Shown here one piece after another: positions 36,744 through 45,435 of a stretch of 64,000 nucleotides of DNA. The notes beneath the pieces were generated by a model that had not been told where the DNA came from, did no database searches, and was given only the letters and a program-made list of their open reading frames with translations. The DNA is taken from the NCBI RefSeq assembly GCF_016865485.1, contig NZ_AP024452.1:4672501-4736500 (forward strand), read 5' to 3'. The stretch's first letter is position 1; the number at the start of each line of letters is the position of its first letter. Both the position numbers and the translations under genes were made by a program. The stretch is from Luteitalea sp. TBR-22 (GTDB lineage Bacteria; Acidobacteriota; Vicinamibacteria; Vicinamibacterales; Vicinamibacteraceae).

Positions 36744-37279
36744 CGACCTGGGTCGGGCTGCTCAGGGGCATCAACGTCGGCAAGGCGAAGCGACTGCCGA
36801 TGGCCGACCTGAAGCGCCTCGTCGAGGGTGCGGGCTACACCGACGCGCGCACCCTCCTCAACAGCGGCAACGTGGTGTTCCGCGGCGAGGCCGGCGCTCC
36901 CGAGCGGATTGCCGCGCGGCTCGAGCGCGCCGTCGAGGAGACGGCGGGGTTCCACGCCACGGTCGTGGTCCTGTCGTCCGACACGCTGGCGACCGTGGTC
37001 GCGGAGAACGCCCTCGCGTCGCTGGTCGACGACCCGGCCAGGCTGCTGGTGGCGTTCGTCCAGGACGCGTCGAGGCTGGAGGCGGTGCGTCCGCTCGCCG
37101 CGCGCGCCTGGGAGGGCGCGACGCTGGCAGTCGGGTCGAAGGCCGCTTACGCGTGGTGCCCCGGCGGCATCCTCGAGAGCGGCGCCCTGGAGGCGATGGG
37201 ACGCCTGCTGAAGGATCAGGTCACGACGCGCAACTGGGCCACCGTGCAGAAGCTGGCGGCCCTCGCCGGGTGCGGCTGA
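36740..37279 (+). CDS. DUF1697 family protein
   Basis: 179 residues, GTG overlapping the kinase stop. The family signature is clear: WVGLLRGINVGKAKRLPMADLKRLVEGAGY at the N-terminus, TLLNSGNVVFRGE, then a late KDQVTTRNWATVQKLAALAG. The function of DUF1697 proteins is not established. The 4-bp overlap suggests translational coupling with the kinase, but the family is usually scattered, so a shared role is uncertain. Only 3 bases separate its stop from the convergent oxygenase gene. Confidence 0.85.
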   Translation: MTTWVGLLRGINVGKAKRLPMADLKRLVEGAGYTDARTLLNSGNVVFRGEAGAPERIAARLERAVEETAGFHATVVVLSSDTLATVVAENALASLVDDPARLLVAFVQDASRLEAVRPLAARAWEGATLAVGSKAAYAWCPGGILESGALEAMGRLLKDQVTTRNWATVQKLAALAGCG

Positions 37280-37282
37280 CGC

Positions 37283-38749
37283 CTATCCCGGCGTGCCGAG
37301 CAGCGCGCGCACGACGTCGGCCGCGCCGTAGCCGTCGGCACCCGGCTGGAGGAACCGCGCGACCTCGGTGAGGGCGTCCCCTGAGGTCACGATCCCCGCC
37401 TCGACGTGCTTGCCGGCGCGTACCTGCGGGAAGCCCGCCGTCGCCATGAGCGCATTGCAGATGCACTTGCGCCCGACGGTGTCGCTGGCATCGCCGCCCT
37501 TGGCGACGTACAGGGACACGGGTTCGGCCGCACAGCGGTAGCCGACCGTGCCGTCGTCGGCGCGGTACGCCTCGCGGAGGTACCCGAGGTCGCAGATGCG
37601 TGGCCGCGCCGCGTAGACCTCGTCGACGGAGACGGTGTCGGGCAGCTGCGCCACCTTGAAGGGGAACCCGGTCGGCGAGGCGAAGGGGTCCGTCTTCACG
37701 CGCGTCCCTGCCTCGCGCACGTGGGCGAGCAACGCGGCGCGGTAATCGGGACGCATGCCCGAGTCCTCGCACAACGCGAAGGCGGTGCCCACCTGCACGC
37801 CGGCAGCGCCCTCGGCCAGCGCGGCGCGCAGGCCCTCGGGCGATCCGTAGCCGCCGGCGAGCCAGAACGGCACGCCGAACTCGCGGAAGGCCGCCAGGTC
37901 GACGCGATCACGCTCGCCGTAGATCGGCTCACCCTCGTCGTTGAGCTGCAGCTTGCCGCGCGGCGGCGCGTTGTGGCCACCCGCCGTGGGGCCCTCGATG
38001 ATGAATCCGTCGACCCTGCCGTTGGCCTTGCGCAGCAGCGTGAGCGCCAGGGTCGAGGAGCCGACGATGGCAAGGAAGCGCGGCCGATGGAGGGGCGGAC
38101 GGGCCTCGCCCACGATCGACGCCGGGTCGAAGCGCACGAGCGTGTCGTCGCCGGGTGCCGCGCCGGTGACCGCCAACGGGTAGGTCGCCGGCTCGTGCCG
38201 GGCGAGCGCGTCGATGGCGCCGGGAATCTTCAGCGGGATGCCGGCGCCCATGAGGATGTACTCGACGCCGGCGAGGAGCGCGCCGTAGATCGAGGGCAGG
38301 TGCGGGATCTGGATCTTCTCGAGGTAGTTGATGCCCACAGGGTTGTCGTGGCCCTGTCGCGCCAGCCAGACCTCGACGAAGTTGGCCAGCACGCAGAGTT
38401 CCTCGAGCTCCCGGCTGTTCTCGCGGGCCTGCATGGGCAAGGTGGCGTACGGCTGTCGCTCGCCCTTGCCGCCCGGGATGTGGAAGCGGGCCCACACGCG
38501 CTCGGCCAGTTCCGGCACCGGGAAGGCATCGAAGGCCATCCTGACGTGCCCCCCCTGGTCGCCGTCCTGCAGGCGGCGCACCAGCACCTGGTCCAGCGCC
38601 GTGCCCGACACCACGCCCAGCGCGCCAGCCGTCGACACCGCACGGGCCAGGTGCCAGTCGGAGATCGCTACGCCCATCCCGCCCTGAATCACCACCGGCA
38701 GCCCTTCGCGGGCCGCAACCTTCGCCTCCGGAGACACGTCACCCATCAC
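37283..38749 (-). CDS. Nitronate monooxygenase family flavoprotein
   Basis: 488 residues (GTG 38749, or ATG 38746). The FMN-binding TIM barrel is visible as LPVVIQGGMGVAISDWHLARAVS, ALGVVSGTALDQVLV, GFIIEGPTAGGHNAP (phosphate-binding/active-site loop with the His of nitronate monooxygenases) and WLAGGYGSPEGLRAALAEGAAGVQVGTAFALCEDSG. The length exceeds the usual 320-380 because of an insertion after the first 50 residues and an extended C-terminal part with cysteines (RICDLG, YRCAAEP, RKCICNALMATAG). This matches the longer PfaD-like/2-nitropropane dioxygenase-like branch. The substrate is unproven. Confidence 0.85.
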   Translation of the reverse strand: MMGDVSPEAKVAAREGLPVVIQGGMGVAISDWHLARAVSTAGALGVVSGTALDQVLVRRLQDGDQGGHVRMAFDAFPVPELAERVWARFHIPGGKGERQPYATLPMQARENSRELEELCVLANFVEVWLARQGHDNPVGINYLEKIQIPHLPSIYGALLAGVEYILMGAGIPLKIPGAIDALARHEPATYPLAVTGAAPGDDTLVRFDPASIVGEARPPLHRPRFLAIVGSSTLALTLLRKANGRVDGFIIEGPTAGGHNAPPRGKLQLNDEGEPIYGERDRVDLAAFREFGVPFWLAGGYGSPEGLRAALAEGAAGVQVGTAFALCEDSGMRPDYRAALLAHVREAGTRVKTDPFASPTGFPFKVAQLPDTVSVDEVYAARPRICDLGYLREAYRADDGTVGYRCAAEPVSLYVAKGGDASDTVGRKCICNALMATAGFPQVRAGKHVEAGIVTSGDALTEVARFLQPGADGYGAADVVRALLGTPG

Positions 38750-38909
38750 GGCGGCCTTCGGAGTGCAAACCAGGGGCCGCTGCGCAACCGCCGGATTTCC
38801 GCAACCACGCGCGCGCCCTCCGGCCGGGTGCGGGTGAGTCGCCGCGGCCGGTGGGGGAAATCACCCAATGCCGCGATGCGGCGATGCTCAACGGCACCGG
38901 GAGGCGGTG

Positions 38910-38931
38910 TGCTCCCAGCCCCCAGCACCCA
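38910..38931. repeat. Short heptanucleotide array (NNCCCAG x3)
   Basis: CTCCCAG, CCCCCAG and CACCCAG follow in 7-bp register in the gap upstream of the PepSY gene. Only three units, so weak alone, but the period matches the other arrays. Confidence 0.55.
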
Positions 38932-38976
38932 GACGCCTGAAACACACGATGCCAGGGCCACGGGCACCAGGCCTGA

Positions 38977-38982
38977 TAGAGT
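38977..38982 (+). promoter_or_regulatory. -10-like TAGAGT, leaderless start of PepSY protein
   Basis: TAGAGT ends eight bases before ATG 38991; no ribosome binding site. Confidence 0.4.
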
Positions 38983-38990
38983 CGCGCGCC

Positions 38991-40142
38991 ATGGACGTGC
39001 CCGCCTCTCGCCGCGGCCTGCTGCGGCGGGCCCTCTTCCAGGTGCACCTCTGGACGGGCCTGGCCGTCGCCCTCTACGCGATCGCGATCAGCGTCAGCGG
39101 GTCGATCCTGGTGTATGCCCCGATGCTCGGCGCGCGGGCGCACGTCGAGTGGCGCGGCGTGCCGAAGGAGAGCGTCGAGGGCCGGCCGGTGGTGACCACG
39201 GCGCAGGCGGTGGCGCTGGTGAGGCAGGCCCTGCCGGGCCGGACCTTGCTCAACGTGCAGGTCCCTGCGGAGCCCTGGCACGCGCACGTCGTCGGCCTGC
39301 TCGACGCCAGGGAGTACCGGGTCGTGTTCGTCCACCCGACGACCGGGGCGGTGTCTCCGCCGGTGATGGGTCGGGGCGCGTTCATCGGCTGGCTCGATCG
39401 CCTCCACTCCAACTTCTTCTCGGCCCGCCCCGGCCGCGTCGCCAACGGCATCGGCGGCCTGCTGCTCGTGCTGCTCTCACTGACCGGCATCGTCATCTGG
39501 TGGCCCGGGCGGGGACGCGTGCGGCGGGCGCTGCGCGTGGAGTGGGGCGCGGGGTGGAAGCGGGTGGTGTTCGACCTGCACAACGCGCTCGGCGCCTGGC
39601 TCCTGGTGCCCGTCATCGTCCTGTCGATCACCGGCGCCTACTTCACGTGGCCACAGGTCTACCGGGACCTGGTCGGTCGCGCGTCGCCACTCACGCGTCG
39701 CACGGCGCCACGCAGCACGCCGCCGGCGTCCCCGGGTCCGGCGCTCGACCTCGACGTTCTCGTGGCGCGCGTGCGTGCCGCCGAACCCGGCCGGCCGTAC
39801 GTGCGCGTCGACCTGCCCGGAGGCGCGCGGGCCCCGTACGTCCTTGTGGCCTCGGCCGAGCCCGAAGCGCCGGCGCGCGAGGCGACGACGACGTTCATCG
39901 ACCAGTACGGGGGGCACGTGCTGGAGGTCCGTCGCGGGAGCGGCGCCGTGACACGAGGTGATGCGATGGTCGAGTGGATCGGGCCGCTGCACACCGGGCA
40001 CTTCGGCGGCCCCGTGGTGCAGTTGGTGTGGGCGGTGCTCGGCCTCGCGCCGACGCTGCTGGCGGTGACGGGCACGCTGATGTGGTGGAACCGGGTGATC
40101 GTGCCGAGGCGACGACAGGCGTCGCGACGCACACAGGCTTGA
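38991..40142 (+). CDS. PepSY-associated membrane protein (PiuB-type)
   Basis: 383 residues. Four membrane helices: HLWTGLAVALYAIAISVSGSILVY, GIGGLLLVLLSLTGIVIWWPG, LHNALGAWLLVPVIVLSITGAYFTW and LVWAVLGLAPTLLAVTGTLMWWN. Conserved histidines occur before helix 1 (QVHLWTG), in DRLHSNFF and FDLHNALGAW, and in PLHTGHFGG. This is the PepSY_TM family, members of which sit with TonB/siderophore systems and can reduce ferric siderophores in the periplasm or inner membrane. No siderophore receptor is adjacent; the TonB receptor at 41390-45157 is on the other strand. The ATG is preceded by a TAGAGT box rather than a ribosome binding site. Confidence 0.87.
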   Translation: MDVPASRRGLLRRALFQVHLWTGLAVALYAIAISVSGSILVYAPMLGARAHVEWRGVPKESVEGRPVVTTAQAVALVRQALPGRTLLNVQVPAEPWHAHVVGLLDAREYRVVFVHPTTGAVSPPVMGRGAFIGWLDRLHSNFFSARPGRVANGIGGLLLVLLSLTGIVIWWPGRGRVRRALRVEWGAGWKRVVFDLHNALGAWLLVPVIVLSITGAYFTWPQVYRDLVGRASPLTRRTAPRSTPPASPGPALDLDVLVARVRAAEPGRPYVRVDLPGGARAPYVLVASAEPEAPAREATTTFIDQYGGHVLEVRRGSGAVTRGDAMVEWIGPLHTGHFGGPVVQLVWAVLGLAPTLLAVTGTLMWWNRVIVPRRRQASRRTQA

Positions 40143-40169
40143 CGAGTCGCCGGGAGGGCCGTGTATACT
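40139..40169 (+). promoter_or_regulatory. Candidate sigma-70 promoter for tRNA-Val
   Basis: TTGACG (40139-40144) and TATACT (40164-40169) are 19 bp apart, about 70 bp before the tRNA. The -35 box overlaps the stop codon of the PepSY gene. Confidence 0.6.
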
Positions 40170-40240
40170 CGCTGGGTTGTCGCGAGTCGTCGGCGTGGCA
40201 ACGGGCGCCGACCTTCGGCGTCGACACGGCTGGCTGGGAA

Positions 40241-40316
40241 GGGCGGTTAGCTCAGTTGGTAGAGCACCGGTCTTACACACCGGCTGTCACAGGTTCGAGT
40301 CCTGTACCGCCCACCA
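40241..40316 (+). tRNA. tRNA-Val (anticodon TAC)
   Basis: 76 bases including an encoded CCA. Acceptor arms GGGCGGT and ACCGCCC pair perfectly; the D-arm TAGCTCAGTTGGTAGAGCA, anticodon stem CCGGT/ACCGG with loop CTTACAC, and T-arm with GGTTCGAGTCC are all intact. The anticodon UAC reads GUA-type valine codons. Confidence 0.97.
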
Positions 40317-40415
40317 GCCTTCGAGCTGGGGGGCACGTGAGCGCTTCGGCTGGCAAGCCAGGCACCACGGGCGCAGCAGTCAGCGCAGTCCAGCGACTGG
40401 AACACAGCATATTGC

Positions 40416-40492
<77 letters not shown>

Positions 40493-40676
40493 ATTCCCGC
40501 AAGCGGTTCTTGTCGCGGTCGACGGCCTCAGGCGGCTCGGCTCCGCGGCTGCTCGCCTCGGGCGCGAGCCCAGCGCGAACCCCGCCCATCCCCCGCAATT
40601 GGAAATGTGAACGTCGAAATTCTCGGCGCGGGCCTTCGGCCACGCACGCGGATGCGTGCATCACCGCTTCGCCATT

Positions 40677-40765
40677 CCGTCCTTCCGCCCTTCTCCCTTC
40701 CCGCCCTTCTCCCTTTCCGCCCTGCCTTCTGCTCTTCTACCCTTCTACTCTTCTTACCTTGCCCC
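40677..40765. repeat. Polypyrimidine 7-8-bp array (CCCTTCT/CCTTCCG type)
   Basis: Degenerate tandem CCCTTCT, CCTTCCC and CCTTCTG words with period 7-8. The array runs into the last codons of the convergent small membrane protein gene (stop at 40754). Confidence 0.75.
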
Positions 40766-41128
40766 GACTGCGATTCGGGTCCACGCGAGGGTAAAGAGGA
40801 CGTAGATGAGAGTCGTGGACCAGCCGAGCGCGTTGACGGCGCCGGTCAGGGTGGCATGGGCTGCCACGAACACGGCCGCCACGCTGGCTGCGGCGAACGT
40901 GCCACTGAAGCGCCGCTGCAGGGCACCATCGGCGGTGGTGCGGACGGCGAAGGCCGCCGCGGCCACCAGGAGCAGTGACGCGCCGAACAACCGCGCCACC
41001 ATCAGGGTTCCGGCATTGAATCCCATGATGCCGTACGGCGACGAGACCTGTTCGGGCGCCAGAAGGAACGCGAGCCCGAACGGCAGGGTGACGAGCACGG
41101 CACAGAGGCACACGGCAGCGAAGGTCAT
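40754..41128 (-). CDS. Small four-helix membrane protein, unknown function
   Basis: 124 residues. Hydrophobic segments at about 3-23 (FAAVCLCAVLVTLPFGLAFLL), 38-60 (GTLMVARLFGASLLLVAAAAFA), 76-97 and 100-120 (STTLIYVLFTLAWTRI) give four helices. GGAGA sits upstream of the ATG. The layout (PYGIMGF, ARLFGASLL) is like uncharacterised small inner-membrane proteins found across many phyla; I cannot name a family with confidence. No conserved catalytic residues are evident. It is isolated between the tRNAs and the TonB receptor. Confidence 0.65.
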   Translation of the reverse strand: MTFAAVCLCAVLVTLPFGLAFLLAPEQVSSPYGIMGFNAGTLMVARLFGASLLLVAAAAFAVRTTADGALQRRFSGTFAAASVAAVFVAAHATLTGAVNALGWSTTLIYVLFTLAWTRIAVGAR

Positions 41129-41202
41129 GGGGGTCTCCAGGTGTTCGTGATGAACGCTGGTAGCCGCTCTTGCGGACAGCGCGCCAGCGAGATCCGCCTC
41201 CG

Positions 41203-41325
41203 CCGCCCTTCCGGCCTTCCCCCTTCCCGCCTTCCTGCCCTCCCGCCTTCCTGCCTTCCTGTCTTCCGCCTTCCCGCTCTGCCTTCTACTCTTCTGCTCT
41301 TCTACCCTTCTTCCCTTCCCCCCAA
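41203..41325. repeat. Polypyrimidine 7-8-bp array (GCCTTCC type)
   Basis: About sixteen imperfect units such as GCCTTCC, GCCCTCC, GTCTTCC, then TACTCTTC and TGCTCTTC. It fills most of the 261-bp gap (41129-41389) between the small membrane protein and the TonB receptor gene. Confidence 0.8.
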
Positions 41326-41330
41326 ACAGT

Positions 41331-41370
41331 TCGAGCCGGACGCCTGCATGTGCAAGCGCCCGGCTCGAAA
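41331..41370 (-). terminator. Terminator hairpin of TonB receptor gene
   Basis: Perfect 10-bp arms TTCGAGCCGG/CCGGCTCGAA around a 20-base loop, starting 20 bases after the stop codon and followed on the minus strand by CTGTTTG. The 3' T-run is weak. Confidence 0.65.
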
Positions 41371-41389
41371 GGTCCCGCCTCTCGGCTAC

Positions 41390-44300
41390 CTAGAATTCGT
41401 AGCGGAGATTCAGCTGCATGCAGCGGTTGGCCGCGCCGTCGCAGCCGGCGAGCGTGCCGTTGTAGCGGCCGAACGAGGCGGCGATGTCCGGGAACATGTC
41501 CAGGCTCGCGGTGTCGAAGCGCACACTGTTGGTCAGGTTGAACACGTCCCACCGGAACAGCAGGCGGTGGCCGAACGGCATGCGGAACGCCTTGCCGAGG
41601 CTGGCGTCGATGCCGAAGTAGCCATCACCGCGGAACAGGTTGCGGACGCCCGACTGGCCCGGCGTGGCGCGCTGGAAGTAGGTGAGCGCCTCGGTGGCGT
41701 TCGCCCACGGGCTGGGCTGGCCGCCGACCGCGTTCGGCGTCGTCTCCATCGGGGGCAGGCGGTCCGGATTCACGAGGACCGCGTTGCCCTGGATGTTCCA
41801 GTTGGTGGCCCAGCACGAGCGGCAGTTGTAGACGTTGAACGGGAAACCGCTCGTCCAGCGGTAGATGCCCGAGATCGACCAGTCACCGATCAGGGCGTTC
41901 ACGAAGCCGTTGGCGTTGGTGCCCCACTTCTTGCCCTGGCCGAACGGCAGCTCGTACAGGCCGTTGACGTTGATCTGGTGACGCACGTCGAAGTCGGCGT
42001 ACGAGTACTGCTGGTCGGGATCCCACGAGTTGACGAGGAAGCCCGAGTAGCCGCCGGCGCTGAAGTTGCCGAACGACGAGCCGCGCTCGACCGACGAGCC
42101 GTGGTCCTTGGCCACCGCGTAGGTGTAGTTGAAGTCGAACTGGTAGCCGTCGCTGAAGCGGCGGCGCAGCGCGACCTGCATCGAGTTGTAACCCGAGCGC
42201 GCGAGCGAGCTCTGGACGGCGAGCGAGTCGTACTGCTGGTTGAAGTACGAGAACCGTCCGGTGCTCGGGCACGCCGGGGAGCAGAACTGATCGGCCTCCC
42301 ACAGTGCGGTGATCCAGTCGGGCCCGTTGGCCAGGAACGCCGCGGCCATCGCCTGCGTGGCCGACTGGGTGGCCGTCGCCGCCCCCGGGAACAGGTTCTC
42401 CCAGTACGGAATCGGCGCGACGCTGCCGACGCCGCCGGCGTTGGCGCGGGTGATCAACAGGTTGGCCGCCGTGAAGTAGTCCATCCCGGACTTCGGGTCG
42501 ACCAGGTTCGAGGGCATGGCCGCGTCGCGGCGGATCAGGAGGTTGCGGCCCTGGCGCCCGACGTACGCGACGTCGACCGAGTAGTTGCGGCCGAGGTCAC
42601 GGCTGAACGTCAGGTTGTAGGCATGCGAGTACGGCGTGCGCAGGTTCTGGTCGATGGCCTGCGTGATCGTGCCCGAGCGGGTCGGCGGCGTCGCCGGGAA
42701 CGAGGCCGGGGGGGCGGCCGGGTACGTCGCCGGGATCACGTTGATGCCGCGGAACCGGATCGCCGGGTTGGTCTCGTTGTTGGTGTTGACCGGGCTGCTC
42801 AGGACGGTGGCCAGGCCGAACGAGCCCGTGTTGTTGAACTGCGTCGCCAGGCCCGAGCCGATGCGGTCGTAGACCAGGAAGTAGCCGCCGCGGATCGACG
42901 TCTTCGGGTTGAGCGTCCAGGCGAAGCTGGCGCGGGGCGCCCAGTTGTTCTTGTCGTACTGGTACCAGTCGGGGCCGTCGTTGACCGGCCCGCCCGGGAT
43001 GAACGAGATGAGCGCGTCCTGGCTCGACGGCACGCCCGCCTGCATGTTCGTCTGGCGCCGCGCGATCCAGTCGCCCATGTTCACGTTGGGGACCACCTGC
43101 TGGCCGCGGCCCTCGTAGACCGGCGGGAACAGGCTGTACCGGAGGCCGCCCGTCAGGGTGAAGTTGTCGCTGACGCGCCACTGATCCTGCACGTAGAACT
43201 CGTACTCGTTGGCGACGTAGAGCCGCGGCAGGGGCACGCCCTCCTTGATGACCTGGCCGTCGATCGTGTAGTTGTAGCGCGCCGTGGTCTGGGTGATCGC
43301 GCCGAGCATGTTGATGAACGAGTCGGCGTACGTTGCCTGCGCGGTCGAGGCGACGGCCGGCAGGCCCGAGCAGTCGGCCGGGGCCGGGCAGGCGCCGCCC
43401 GGCATGTACCGGCGGCCGACGCCGGTCACCCACGAGCCATTGGCCGTGCCACCGAAGAACGAGCTCGCGTTGGTGAACGTGTCGTTGCGGAGGAAGCGCA
43501 GGTTCGTGCCGACCTTGAGCGTGTGGTTGCCCTTCACCCACGAGAAGTCGTTGGTGACGTTCCAGGTGCCGAGCTCGCGGCCGTTGGTCGACGTGAGCGC
43601 TTCGTAGTTGTCCATGAAGCGGAACACCGTGGCGCTCTCCCGCTGCAGGCCGAGCGTCACGTCGTCGATCTTGGTGTAGCCGACGCGCAGCGTGTTGACC
43701 ATGTTGCCGCCGAGCACCCAGTCGTGGCCGCTGCCGAAGCCCCAGTTCTTCACCTCGCGCGTCGTGTTGGGCGCCAGGCCCGGGAACTGCTGCACGCCGA
43801 CGATCGCGTCGTCCTGCTTGTTGAAGCGCGTGAAGAAGGACTGCGACCCGCTGATCCGGTAGTCACCGCGGGCGATGATCGTGTTGAACTCGTTGTCGAT
43901 GGGCGACGTGAAGCGGTAGCCCATGATGTTGTAGGCGTCGCGGCCGTCGAAGTTCGGCAGCGGGTACTGCTTCCAGTACTCGGAGGCCAGCGTGCTCGCG
44001 CCGACGCCGATCGGGTCGACCCGGCGGAACTCCGCCGGGTTCATGCCGTAGTAGCCGGCCGGGATGTTGTGGGTGGCCGAGAAGCCCTGCACCGGCCCGC
44101 CGGGGCAGGCCGAGGCGACCGCGCAGCGGTAGGTCAGCACGCCGTCACGCATCGCCGCCGACGGCACGGCGCGCTCGACGACGCTCTCGCGCTTCTCGCG
44201 CAACGCCTCGAAGTTGCCGAAGTAGAACAGCCGATCCTTGAGGATCGGGCCGCCCACCGAGCCGCCGTAGATGTTCTTGTTCAGCAGCGGCGCTTCGCTC

Positions 44301-45157
44301 TCCCTGCCGGCCTTGAGCTGCGACAGTTTGTTGAAGTACTCGTTGGACGAGAAGCGCGTGTCGCGGTTCACGAAGTAGCCGGCGCCACGGACGTTGTTGG
44401 TACCGCTCTTGGTCACCAGCGACACCTGCGGACCGGACGACCGGCCGCCATCGGCACCGTACGAACTGGTGGTCACGCGGAACTCCTGCACCGAGTCGAG
44501 CGTCACGCGCAGGACCGAGGTGAAGGCGCTCTGGTTCTGGCCGTCGTTGACGTCGACGCCGTCGAGCGTCACGTTGCTCTGGTCGGCGCGGGCGCCACTC
44601 ACCGAGCCGTAGCGCGGGTCGACGGTGGTCTCGGGGTTGTTGCGCGGGATGTAGACCACGCCCGCCTGCAGCGACAGGAGGCCGACCGGGTTGCGGGCCT
44701 CGAGCGGCAGGCCCATGATCTGGGCTTCCTTGATGACGTTGCCGAGGCTGGCATCCGTGGTGTTGATGGCCGGCGCTTCGGCCAGCACCTGGACGCTCTC
44801 GGACACGCCGCCGACTTCGAGCGTCACGTCGAGGCGCTGCGCCGTGTCCGTGTTCAGCACGATCTTGTCGACGATGCTCGTCTTGAAGCCGCTGAGTTCC
44901 GCCTTGAGCGAGTACGTGCCGGGCGGCACCGCCACGAACTGGTAGCTCCCGTTGGCCCCGGACACGGCTTCGCGCGTGAACCCCGTGGCCGCGCTGGTCA
45001 ACGTGACGGTTGCGCCGGGGACCGCACTCTTCTGGTCATCGACGACCGTCCCCGACAACGACGACGTACCCGTCTGGGCCGCTGCGACCGATGGCGACAC
45101 CAACAGGGCCACGGCCGTCAGCAGGCTCAGGACGAGCCTGGAGAGAGAACCCCTCAC
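41390..45157 (-). CDS. TonB-dependent receptor with carboxypeptidase-regulatory-like N-terminal domain (Oar type)
   Basis: 1255 residues from GTG 45157, decided by AGGAGGT just upstream. Signal peptide SRLVLSLLTAVALLVSPSVAAAQ, then a carboxypeptidase-regulatory-like beta-sandwich (about 30-115: GTVVDDQKSAVPGATVTLT, GSYQFVAVPPGTYSLKAELSGF), a plug domain (about 130-250: SVQVLAEAPAINTTD, NVTLDGVDVNDGQ) and a long outer-membrane barrel ending in the aromatic-terminated strand NRCMQLNLRYEF. This architecture is heavily expanded in Acidobacteriota and probably serves uptake of large substrates or outer-membrane assembly. TonB/ExbBD genes are not in the window. Two cysteine pairs in loops (CPAPADC, CSPACPSTG) could form disulfides. 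Confidence 0.93.
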   Translation of the reverse strand: MRGSLSRLVLSLLTAVALLVSPSVAAAQTGTSSLSGTVVDDQKSAVPGATVTLTSAATGFTREAVSGANGSYQFVAVPPGTYSLKAELSGFKTSIVDKIVLNTDTAQRLDVTLEVGGVSESVQVLAEAPAINTTDASLGNVIKEAQIMGLPLEARNPVGLLSLQAGVVYIPRNNPETTVDPRYGSVSGARADQSNVTLDGVDVNDGQNQSAFTSVLRVTLDSVQEFRVTTSSYGADGGRSSGPQVSLVTKSGTNNVRGAGYFVNRDTRFSSNEYFNKLSQLKAGRESEAPLLNKNIYGGSVGGPILKDRLFYFGNFEALREKRESVVERAVPSAAMRDGVLTYRCAVASACPGGPVQGFSATHNIPAGYYGMNPAEFRRVDPIGVGASTLASEYWKQYPLPNFDGRDAYNIMGYRFTSPIDNEFNTIIARGDYRISGSQSFFTRFNKQDDAIVGVQQFPGLAPNTTREVKNWGFGSGHDWVLGGNMVNTLRVGYTKIDDVTLGLQRESATVFRFMDNYEALTSTNGRELGTWNVTNDFSWVKGNHTLKVGTNLRFLRNDTFTNASSFFGGTANGSWVTGVGRRYMPGGACPAPADCSGLPAVASTAQATYADSFINMLGAITQTTARYNYTIDGQVIKEGVPLPRLYVANEYEFYVQDQWRVSDNFTLTGGLRYSLFPPVYEGRGQQVVPNVNMGDWIARRQTNMQAGVPSSQDALISFIPGGPVNDGPDWYQYDKNNWAPRASFAWTLNPKTSIRGGYFLVYDRIGSGLATQFNNTGSFGLATVLSSPVNTNNETNPAIRFRGINVIPATYPAAPPASFPATPPTRSGTITQAIDQNLRTPYSHAYNLTFSRDLGRNYSVDVAYVGRQGRNLLIRRDAAMPSNLVDPKSGMDYFTAANLLITRANAGGVGSVAPIPYWENLFPGAATATQSATQAMAAAFLANGPDWITALWEADQFCSPACPSTGRFSYFNQQYDSLAVQSSLARSGYNSMQVALRRRFSDGYQFDFNYTYAVAKDHGSSVERGSSFGNFSAGGYSGFLVNSWDPDQQYSYADFDVRHQINVNGLYELPFGQGKKWGTNANGFVNALIGDWSISGIYRWTSGFPFNVYNCRSCWATNWNIQGNAVLVNPDRLPPMETTPNAVGGQPSPWANATEALTYFQRATPGQSGVRNLFRGDGYFGIDASLGKAFRMPFGHRLLFRWDVFNLTNSVRFDTASLDMFPDIAASFGRYNGTLAGCDGAANRCMQLNLRYEF

Positions 45158-45162
45158 TATCC

Positions 45163-45169
45163 ACCTCCT
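45163..45169 (-). promoter_or_regulatory. Strong ribosome binding site of the TonB receptor gene
   Basis: AGGAGGT on the minus strand, five bases before GTG 45157. It decides the start against an in-frame codon at 45247 and contrasts with the leaderless-looking starts elsewhere. Confidence 0.8.
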
Positions 45170-45387
45170 GCGAGCAAGGACTGCAAACCCTCGCGCGGCG
45201 CGCCATGTGGGAGGCGCGGACACGAGGAAGGAAAGCCGATCGGTCACGCGGCGGGAGCCGCGTCCGCCTCGACGGGTGCCTCTTCCGATGGAAGACGCAC
45301 CTCGACCGGATTTGGTGAGAATGCGACCGCCTCGCCCCTCGAGTCAAGGAAAGACACAGGGCTTCTTGCTCTTTGTGGCCCAAAGCA

Positions 45388-45403
45388 GTCACGTTTTTGT
45401 GAC
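45388..45403. promoter_or_regulatory. Palindromic operator candidate upstream of TonB receptor
   Basis: GTCAC, six bases GTTTTT, GTGAC: a 5-bp perfect inverted repeat in an A/T-richer patch of the 278-bp upstream region (45158-45435). It could be a regulator site or a small hairpin ending the minus-strand transcript from the LPS block. Confidence 0.35.
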
Positions 45404-45435
45404 GAACGGCTTTATGACACACGGCCGTCCGCGCG

